Shown piece after piece: positions 1 to 5,284 of a stretch of DNA of 5,284 nucleotides. The notes below the pieces were generated by a model. That model was not told the DNA's origin, searched no databases, and saw nothing but the letters and a program-made list of their open reading frames with translations. This DNA is from JAVZJR01 sp964435235 (GTDB lineage: Archaea; Micrarchaeota; Micrarchaeia; Anstonellales; Bilamarchaeaceae). The position numbers and the translations under genes were made by a program. Each line of letters opens with the position of its first letter. The first letter of the stretch is position 1. Location: assembly GCA_964435235.1 (NCBI GenBank), contig CAYSXZ010000038.1, forward strand, positions 1 to 5,284. Reading direction: 5' to 3'.

Positions 1-3
1 GCA

Positions 4-2862
4 ATGTACAAAAATGTAGGTAAATCGATTAAAAAAAGAGGTGAAAAACCACGCGTATACAACTATAGTGATGTAAGAGAATTGTGGAATAGATTCGAAA
101 GCGTGGCAAGAAAAGCAACGATGCTCATAAATGAAGCAGATACGCAAATAAAAATAAGCGTGCAACCGCTATCTGAAAAGGATAGAAATAGCATAGAAAC
201 AGCGGCAACTTTACGCTTTGCACAGGTGCAACTTGAAGGTCAAACTCCTTCTCTGGAAGTTGCTAAAGAAAATCTTCAAAATGCTATAAAGATGGCGAAA
301 GGAATTTTGCCCGATGACCCTATTGTTAAAATAGCAGAAGATGTTTTAAAGAAAGAAACGAAGCCTGCCATCTTACAAGAAGCAGCGCGTAGTCTTCTTG
401 CAATAACAGAGGCTGTATTTCTTTATAATAACGGAGAAATTTTTGCGCAAAAAGGAACTGATCTCAATAATGCGGAGAATAGCATAGCACTTGCGAAAGA
501 AGCATATCGATGGTTGTTTGGAGGGGAGAAATCAGCAATAAAGGATATAACCATCGCGAGAAGACTCGCGTATCATGCAAATCACATCTTATCTCCAATG
601 CTTCTTGAATACGAAAAGTATCTTTACGCTGAAGGAAAACAAGGAAATCAGGATGCATGGAGAACTGCATTTCAAGTAGCAAGCGTGCAAAAAGAAAAAG
701 AAACTGGGAGGATAGACGTAACCAGAAGATATTTCTCAGATATACCATCTTATGTAGACCCTGCCTTTGGTAGGATTGAAATATCTAAAAGATTGGAGAT
801 AGGAACAGAAGAAAATCCAAATACCTCTCCATACGGAATAGTACTAGGCCAGCTGGAATATGCCTATGCTAATCACAGGCTTGATAGAGAAAAATACGAA
901 GAATTACACAATAAGATCCTTAACATTTCGATGTCTTATGGTATTACTGGGATGAAGGATCAGAGAGACGATGCTAAACAGATACTCAATGAAATTCTTT
1001 TTATAAATGAGAGCACGCTCAGAACAAGATTAGAAGAGTTGGAGGACAGAATAAAAACAGAAAAAGAATTGGAAGCTGCTCCTGCGGTTCCGCTTTCGCT
1101 AAAAGAATACGAGAAAACACTTTTCGAGAATAGAAAGAATTTCGAGGAAAATAAAAAACTTGTCGAAAAAATGAAAAAAGATGAAACTGTAATCTATAAT
1201 AGCAAAGAGATTTCGAAAGATAAGGCGAATGAACTCCTGAAGAAATGGGAAGAGAAATTGACAGCAGCTGAAGATTATCTAAAGTTCGCAAAAGAAAAAG
1301 GACTTACTACTGTAGAAATACCAAAAATACCTAAGATAAAGGAAGTAAATTTGGATATCGCTAAATGGATTTCTAAGAATATTTCTAGCTACCGCGAGAA
1401 TCTCACCTACCCGCAACTCATTGCCCTTACAGAAGTCGGTTTTGATGTTATCGAAGGAAAAGTGCCTAAGGTGCCTAAGGAAGGTCCCACGCCGCAGAAG
1501 ATACCGAAGATTGCGTTATTTGAAAAACCTGGAGAGAAATTTGAACCTTGGGTGACACCATCAGAGCTCATTAAAGTACGCTCAACACTGCCTGAGTATA
1601 CAGTCACGCAAGTTTCTTCTGATGTCTGGGCTGGTGTCGGAAGCGTTAACGATATAGCTGGAAATGCAGCGTTTATCTATGGCGGCGAAAAAAAAGCCCA
1701 AGATATACTAGAGGCACTTGGCAGCGCCGCTGGCGTAGCATTCAGCCATTCATCAACTTCGAGTGATGTAAAAAAAGCAGCCAAAGAGCTCTTCGATACT
1801 CTTCCAGAAGAAATAAATGTGGCTAATGATGACTACCGAGAGAAATATAAAAGCATTCGTAATAGAATTGAAGAAGCTTCGAAAACTGGAGACAAAGGAA
1901 CGCTTAGGAGCGCTGTTGAAGAGCTTATGTCAGACTCAAATGTAGGAGGGGGACTTTCTACTGCCATCCACCTTTTCAGATTTGATGCAAAAAGAAATTC
2001 GTTCCTTTACGCTCCTATGGGCGGATTTGCAGAAATCTGGTTTGGGGTGGATAAAGAGGCTTTCAAGTTAATCGAAGAGAATAAAGAGGTAGCAGGAAAG
2101 GTCATCGCTGCTTTCATAAAAGTAGCCGGAATGTACATGAATTATCCTGGTGAATTCGTTGAAATTGATACGACGGGAAAAATCGTAGAAGGAGGACAGA
2201 GGTACCCTGGAGAAGCAAAAGAAGCGGGCGTGGAAGTTAGTGGAGGTGCTATGATAGCTGCATTCAAAAAAGCAGTTATCACTTTTAGAACACAGCTGTC
2301 TGTAAAGGAACAAAAGGTATCTGGAGCAACCTTTGAAGAAAGAACAATAACAACATTTGCGTTAGATATTGTGGACGCAACACTTACACTTCCAAATGGA
2401 ACAGTATTTAAGGGCGCCGGCCTCGGTATTCTAACACCTGTAGGAGGTATAGTGGCTGGCAAAGAAGTTAAAACACCAACTTGGGGCATAAATCCAATAG
2501 CGCACATAACACTTGGGTGGGACAAAAAGTCAGGTAAGGTAAGTGGCGGGATATATCTCCAGCCTGGAATAATATTCTACGGCCAGGGCGTTGAGGGATT
2601 CAAATCAGAGAACATAGTATACTTTGGTGCACTAGGGGGAAATCTTCTTTTTAATCTGCCAAAAGGAAAACTAAACCTAAAGGCTGGTACTTCTGTCACA
2701 TCTCAAGGCATTGAAAAGCAACTTGGTGTGGAAACTAGAATGGGAACGGAATATTATTACAAGAATGTTGGAATTTCACTTGAAGGTTATTACGACTGGC
2801 TTATCAAGCAGTATGGTGTTTTTGGTGGAATTAAAATATATATTCCTGAAAAGAAAAAATGA
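4..2862 (+). CDS. Large cysteine-free protein of unknown family: helical/coiled-coil N-terminal part and beta-barrel-like C-terminal region
   Basis: I do not recognise the family. The 952-residue product can be divided by eye. Residues 1-335 are helical and charged, with two hairpins (about 70-101 and 139-174) that loosely resemble TPR units. Residues about 336-430 are K/E-rich with coiled-coil character. Residues about 438-515 are a linker with repeated IPK/VPK motifs. Residues 520-757 are a mixed, Gly/Ala-containing domain. Residues 758-952 are a run of alternating beta strands with short turns (for example DKKSGK at 840-845 and LPKGK at 885-889) and many Gly and aromatic residues, like a membrane beta-barrel. 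The whole protein has no cysteine. No signal peptide or transmembrane helix is visible from the ATG at 4. Only GCA precedes it, so neither a ribosome binding site nor an upstream stop can be seen and the true start may lie outside the window. The chain ends EKKK. The gene is first in the visible operon. The reading frame is secure; function is unknown and the barrel is an inference. Confidence 0.88.
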   Translation: MYKNVGKSIKKRGEKPRVYNYSDVRELWNRFESVARKATMLINEADTQIKISVQPLSEKDRNSIETAATLRFAQVQLEGQTPSLEVAKENLQNAIKMAKGILPDDPIVKIAEDVLKKETKPAILQEAARSLLAITEAVFLYNNGEIFAQKGTDLNNAENSIALAKEAYRWLFGGEKSAIKDITIARRLAYHANHILSPMLLEYEKYLYAEGKQGNQDAWRTAFQVASVQKEKETGRIDVTRRYFSDIPSYVDPAFGRIEISKRLEIGTEENPNTSPYGIVLGQLEYAYANHRLDREKYEELHNKILNISMSYGITGMKDQRDDAKQILNEILFINESTLRTRLEELEDRIKTEKELEAAPAVPLSLKEYEKTLFENRKNFEENKKLVEKMKKDETVIYNSKEISKDKANELLKKWEEKLTAAEDYLKFAKEKGLTTVEIPKIPKIKEVNLDIAKWISKNISSYRENLTYPQLIALTEVGFDVIEGKVPKVPKEGPTPQKIPKIALFEKPGEKFEPWVTPSELIKVRSTLPEYTVTQVSSDVWAGVGSVNDIAGNAAFIYGGEKKAQDILEALGSAAGVAFSHSSTSSDVKKAAKELFDTLPEEINVANDDYREKYKSIRNRIEEASKTGDKGTLRSAVEELMSDSNVGGGLSTAIHLFRFDAKRNSFLYAPMGGFAEIWFGVDKEAFKLIEENKEVAGKVIAAFIKVAGMYMNYPGEFVEIDTTGKIVEGGQRYPGEAKEAGVEVSGGAMIAAFKKAVITFRTQLSVKEQKVSGATFEERTITTFALDIVDATLTLPNGTVFKGAGLGILTPVGGIVAGKEVKTPTWGINPIAHITLGWDKKSGKVSGGIYLQPGIIFYGQGVEGFKSENIVYFGALGGNLLFNLPKGKLNLKAGTSVTSQGIEKQLGVETRMGTEYYYKNVGISLEGYYDWLIKQYGVFGGIKIYIPEKKK
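1318..1512 (+). repeat. [I/V]PK-rich linker, with a 9-bp tandem repeat
   Basis: Inside the 952-aa protein the motif [I/V]-P-K recurs as IPKIPKIK (from residue 439), VPKVPK (residues 487-492) and KIPKIA (from about residue 499). The middle pair is an exact 9-bp direct tandem repeat, GTGCCTAAG twice, at 1462-1479. Such Pro/Lys spacers usually form extended, flexible connectors. Here it separates the coiled-coil part from the C-terminal half of the protein. The DNA repeat probably arose by local slippage within the linker. Confidence 0.6.
2833..2844 (+). promoter_or_regulatory. Possible internal TATA-like element (weak)
   Basis: An AAAATATATATT run lies in the last codons of the first gene, containing the 10-bp palindrome AATATATATT at 2835-2844. 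If the organism is an archaeon, a TATA box here would place transcription start around 2863-2866, about 10 nt before the TTG of the second gene and just at its Shine-Dalgarno. No clear BRE precedes it, and the bases also encode the strand KIYI, so it may be coincidental. The tight spacing of the genes does not require a promoter here. Confidence 0.15.
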
Positions 2863-2863
2863 T

Positions 2864-2869
2864 GAGGTG
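2864..2869 (+). promoter_or_regulatory. Shine-Dalgarno GAGGTG that fixes the TTG start of the second gene
   Basis: GAGGTG at 2864-2869 matches the anti-Shine-Dalgarno of 16S rRNA (complementary core CACCUC) and sits 5 nt before TTG at 2875. No ATG or GTG lies in this frame between the in-frame stop at 2863-2865 and the TTG, and the next in-frame ATG is roughly 150 codons downstream. The site overlaps the second of two consecutive stop codons that follow the upstream gene. Confidence 0.8.
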
Positions 2870-2874
2870 TTTCA

Positions 2875-4362
2875 TTGGTAGGTATAGACCCAAATGCGAA
2901 AAGAACCATAGCGGTACTTGATGTTGTTAACAGGATTTCTTCTCCAAGTACTGTTGAAGAACAGGCAGAAGCCCTTCTTCAGCTAACCAACATCATAAGG
3001 CTTTTTAATGTAAAAGAACGGCTCGGCTCCGGCTGGGGAAAATACATCTATGAGGTAGCGATAAACACTCTTGGAGAGGATGCGGAAAATAAATTGAGAG
3101 CGAAGAGGAAAGAGCTCCTCACACAACTTGCCTCTCTTGATTCGAGAGAATTAGAAAAAATACCGGTCCAGATTCGCAAGGGGCTTATCAACCAGAGGAT
3201 ATATGACTACGAGCCGCCTGCAAGGGAAGATTTCAAGCGCCTTTTTCTCAATCTAGTCGGTACCGAGGACTTAAAAACAGTTCGCATCAGTACGCATTCG
3301 CCGAAACCCGTTACTGTCCTTTTTTCAGAGGGCAATGCAACGCTCCTTATGCTTGACAATTTTTATATCGACCCTGCAACTGTAAGAATGTTCGATAGCG
3401 AGAAAAGCGCTACAGAATTTATTGCCAGATTAACAGCAACACTTTTATACTGTAAAAGGAAAAATCTTACCTCACAGGCGGATATAATCAAAGATAGTAT
3501 TGCAACAGAGCACTCAAGGATATTATACAAACTTTGGTTAAAATCGCTTACAGAAGAGAGTGATGAGAATATAAAAATAGGAGAGCGTTTTAAGGAATAT
3601 GATATTCTTGGCGCGGCAGAGAAAATTATGGCAAACGATGCATTTTACCTAACAATGAAGAACATACAGTCTGTGGCTCTTATCGAGTTCGCCCCTTCCA
3701 CCCTAAATTTCACATCATTTGTTGGTACCGCAACATTCTCATTTGACGATTATGGAAAGGACAGAATTTCTGCCACACTAGCAAGAGATAAACAAGGAAG
3801 CGCACTTCATCTCTTAGCTGCAACGATGCTCTTTGACTATCTCACTAAGAATTTCTCTCTCGATGACGTATATCTAGAACGGGATTTCACCATCGCATCC
3901 GTAAGTAAGAATGATTGGGTTGCGCGATTGCCACTGAATATTTTAGCAGAATGCACTGCTGATTATGATGTAGTGGAAGGGAGGTTGAGGGCACTGGTAG
4001 GTATTAAGAGATTTGTACTAACGTTTGCAGATGGTGAGTTTGTTCAATTAACAAAGAGTGAAGAAAGCTTTGCGATAGACCCAATCTATCACTCCATAAT
4101 ATATTCCATCGCGACTATGCCCTATGATGAGGCCGGGATTATGAGTGGTACTTTTTACATCATGCCAGAATTTGATTCCCTACTAATTGAGCTCCGCAGA
4201 TATGGAAGGGTTGCAGAACAAGCTGTGAACCGGGCTAATTTCGTTTTCTCAAGAGGCATCCGTACAAAGCCATTTAAATACCTAGAAAAAGACAGTATTG
4301 CTGGTGTGGTCGGGAGTTTTACTGATGTGGTAACCACATCAAAGGAGGGAAAGAAAAAATGA
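2875..4362 (+). CDS. Soluble alpha/beta protein of unknown family, TTG start
   Basis: I do not recognise this 495-residue protein. No signal peptide, membrane helix, nucleotide-binding P-loop or HExxH-type metal motif is visible, so it is most likely cytoplasmic. Residues 1-125 look helical and charged. From about residue 135 beta strands alternate with helices, including a strand pair around VTVLFSEGNATLLML and a later segment rich in hydrophobic strands (about 375-450). The two cysteines (C193, C360) form no pattern. The tail is basic and ends KEGKKK. The start is TTG at 2875, supported by GAGGTG 5 nt upstream. The gene is 12 nt behind the first gene, in the same frame, and overlaps the third gene by ATGA, so its translation is probably coupled to both. 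Its position between a barrel-like protein and an exported protein suggests an accessory role in the same process, but that is inference only. Confidence 0.88.
   Translation: MVGIDPNAKRTIAVLDVVNRISSPSTVEEQAEALLQLTNIIRLFNVKERLGSGWGKYIYEVAINTLGEDAENKLRAKRKELLTQLASLDSRELEKIPVQIRKGLINQRIYDYEPPAREDFKRLFLNLVGTEDLKTVRISTHSPKPVTVLFSEGNATLLMLDNFYIDPATVRMFDSEKSATEFIARLTATLLYCKRKNLTSQADIIKDSIATEHSRILYKLWLKSLTEESDENIKIGERFKEYDILGAAEKIMANDAFYLTMKNIQSVALIEFAPSTLNFTSFVGTATFSFDDYGKDRISATLARDKQGSALHLLAATMLFDYLTKNFSLDDVYLERDFTIASVSKNDWVARLPLNILAECTADYDVVEGRLRALVGIKRFVLTFADGEFVQLTKSEESFAIDPIYHSIIYSIATMPYDEAGIMSGTFYIMPEFDSLLIELRRYGRVAEQAVNRANFVFSRGIRTKPFKYLEKDSIAGVVGSFTDVVTTSKEGKKK
4323..4341. promoter_or_regulatory. 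Perfect 19-bp palindrome / RNA hairpin abutting the next Shine-Dalgarno
   Basis: TGATGTGGTAACCACATCA consists of two exactly complementary 9-nt arms (4323-4331 and 4333-4341) around one A at 4332. As RNA it would form an 8-bp stem with a UAA loop. It lies in the last codons of the second gene (encoding part of TDVVTTSK), and its final base is the first A of the AAAGGAGG ribosome binding site of the third gene. There is no T-run, so an intrinsic terminator is unlikely. It could modulate access to the ribosome binding site, mark an RNA processing site, or be a protein-binding operator. Confidence 0.5.
4342..4348 (+). promoter_or_regulatory. Strong Shine-Dalgarno AAGGAGG of the third gene
   Basis: AAGGAGG at 4342-4348 is a near-perfect ribosome binding site with 10 nt to the ATG at 4359. 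It lies inside the coding end of the second gene and fixes the start of the third. Together with the ATGA stop/start overlap it indicates translational coupling, or efficient independent initiation. Confidence 0.88.
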
Positions 4363-4415
4363 AAAGAATGTTCTTTGTAGCATTGCTCTTACTTATTTCT
4401 TACACATTTGGCGCG
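4359..4415 (+). other. Signal peptide coding segment of the third gene
   Basis: The segment encodes a short basic n-region (MKR), an uninterrupted hydrophobic stretch MFFVALLLLISYTF, and a small-residue c-region G18-A19. No lipobox cysteine is near the cleavage site (the first Cys is residue 50), so this is a type I rather than a lipoprotein signal. Cleavage after G18 has acceptable small residues at -1 (G) and -3 (T16), whereas cleavage after A19 would leave Phe at -3. Confidence 0.8.
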
Positions 4416-5284
4416 ACTATCAGAGTAGATTCAGATTTCAGAACAAATGCGGAGGGTGTACCTGCACATTTTGCAACAGACCTTAATTTTAATATTGGAA
4501 TGTCGTGTACGTATTCAGGAAAGATACTTAGTGGTACTCCTTGTGCTGGAACAGCTACTGTCTGTCCAGGAGGAACACTTGCTGTTACTCCTTCTGTTAC
4601 TGCCTCATGGGCAAAGAGATATGCTGGAATAGTGTCCTCTTATCCCTACTGTTATAGTGGAGCTACCTATTGCCCTTCTATGATTGATTACCCAATGCTG
4701 AACACCAATCTGAACATCAGATGGCTCGGCGACGGTATATTCGACGCCTATGACGTCTCAGATGGAGATGGTCATAATAGCATACCCCTTCGCTTTGGCG
4801 ACGAGGGTATAGAGAGATACAATGAACTTAGTACTTTCCACCCACAGAGAGTAGGTTACTACAATGTGACAGGCGGCCCTATTTACACTGATAAAAGAGG
4901 GGATGCAAATGTCTTCTGCAATGCTGATGTTGAAGTAAAGCGCGATGGAATTGTTATTGATAGGCAAGAAATAGACAGATTAAGAGTAGCTAATGTTCCG
5001 CTCCCCTCTGAGGGAACTAAAAGAGTTTCTACGAGGCTGGTTGATACAAACTGTTTCGCTGTGGTAGTAAAAAACCCTCTTGATCTAGACAGACCAGATT
5101 ATTTCAACCTAATACTTTACGGTTATAATCTACCATCGATTCCAGTGATAGAAGAAAATACGAATATAATAGTCGAAAACAGACAACCCTCCCTTAGTAA
5201 TGTTCCGCCAAGGACGGTGGCGCAATCCTCAACTGTGCCTTCCACCTATCTCATTTCAATAACTGCTTATAACGGTGGAAGCGT
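4359..5284 (+). CDS. Exported, cysteine-containing beta-rich surface protein, 3' end beyond the window (partial)
   Basis: The frame is open from ATG 4359 to the window end, giving 308 complete residues and two extra bases. Residues 1-19 form a Sec-type signal peptide: MKR, then a hydrophobic core (about 4-17), with likely cleavage after G18 or A19. The mature part has seven cysteines (C50, C62, C69, C98, C105, C187, C232), unlike the cysteine-poor neighbours, which suits disulfides outside the cytoplasm. Two loops share C-x3-A-T-x-C-P (62-70 and 98-106). D132-V-S-D-G-D-G-H-N140 resembles a calcium-binding loop. Residues about 185-275 look like an Ig-like beta-sandwich, followed by a Ser/Pro/Val spacer (about 276-295) and the beginning of another strand region. 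There is one possible N-glycosylation sequon, N169-V-T. It is likely a cell-surface or secreted multidomain protein, but I cannot name the family. The overlap with the previous gene and the strong ribosome binding site make the start secure. Confidence 0.9.
   Translation, partial: MKRMFFVALLLLISYTFGATIRVDSDFRTNAEGVPAHFATDLNFNIGMSCTYSGKILSGTPCAGTATVCPGGTLAVTPSVTASWAKRYAGIVSSYPYCYSGATYCPSMIDYPMLNTNLNIRWLGDGIFDAYDVSDGDGHNSIPLRFGDEGIERYNELSTFHPQRVGYYNVTGGPIYTDKRGDANVFCNADVEVKRDGIVIDRQEIDRLRVANVPLPSEGTKRVSTRLVDTNCFAVVVKNPLDLDRPDYFNLILYGYNLPSIPVIEENTNIIVENRQPSLSNVPPRTVAQSSTVPSTYLISITAYNGGS

Noticed and set aside
1720..1736. CAGCG-C-CGCTG short palindrome in the first gene
   Set aside because: Only 5-bp arms in a Gly/Ala codon run (GSAAG); it is expected by chance and no T-run follows.
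2142..2525. 127-codon open frame on the - strand, and other - strand frames (464-748, 1019-1291, 1407-1607, 2068-2313, 4155-4337, 4758-4967)
   Set aside because: All lie opposite strongly coding + strand genes, give low-complexity Ser/Phe/Leu-rich or otherwise implausible proteins, and have no supporting context.
2827..2846. GGAAT...ATTCC inverted repeat around the AT run before the second gene
   Set aside because: Only a 5-bp stem with a 10-nt loop, too weak to call a terminator or operator.
2860..2865. TGA recoding (as in some candidate-phylum bacteria), which would fuse the first two genes
   Set aside because: None of the three long frames uses an internal TGA, glycine and tryptophan are encoded normally, and a good ribosome binding site and start follow the stops.
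2859..2921. 20-codon mini-ORF beginning at the ATG that overlaps the first gene's stop
   Set aside because: It has no Shine-Dalgarno of its own, overlaps the well-supported TTG start region, and is too short to support as a gene. The translation gives no recognisable peptide.
4447..4632. 61-codon + strand frame with a run of leucines
   Set aside because: It lies wholly inside the exported-protein gene in another frame. The Leu run comes from CTT/CTG-type frameshifted reading of Thr/Ala/Val codons, and no ribosome binding site precedes it.

Overview
The window holds three consecutive genes on the + strand, packed with almost no space between them, and nothing convincing on the - strand. Gene A (4-2862, 952 aa) is followed 12 nt later by gene B (2875-4362, 495 aa). 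Gene B overlaps gene C (4359-5284, open at the window end) by the four bases ATGA. The spacing, the shared strand and the Shine-Dalgarno sites at both junctions indicate one transcription unit with coupled translation. I recognise none of the three proteins as a named family, so what follows describes visible architecture.

Gene A encodes a long, cysteine-free protein. It has a charged helical N-terminal part with degenerate TPR-like hairpins and a coiled coil, a Pro/Lys linker, a mixed domain, and a C-terminal region of about 195 residues made of alternating beta strands with short turns that looks like a membrane beta-barrel or beta-sandwich. No signal peptide is visible at the ATG, but the window begins 3 nt before it, so an upstream extension cannot be excluded. 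Gene B encodes a soluble-looking alpha/beta protein with no signal peptide or membrane helix. It starts at a TTG directly behind GAGGTG. Gene C begins with a clear Sec-type signal peptide and encodes an exported, beta-rich, cysteine-containing protein with two similar C-x6-C-P loops and a DxxDGDGxN acidic loop.

The source is probably an under-sampled microbe. The sequence is moderately AT-rich by eye. Arginine codons are mostly AGA/AGG and ATA is common for isoleucine. Start sites carry strong GGAGG/GAGGTG signals. This fits many archaea, including small-genome DPANN lineages, but also some thermophilic or low-GC bacteria, so I do not assign a domain with confidence. No rRNA, tRNA, mobile element or CRISPR array is visible.

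A reasonable inference is that the operon builds or services something at the cell surface: C is exported, A has a membrane-protein-like C-terminus, and B would be their cytoplasmic partner. The most distinctive non-coding signal is a perfect 19-bp palindrome (9-nt arms around one A) at the end of gene B, directly against the Shine-Dalgarno of gene C, where it could form an RNA hairpin.
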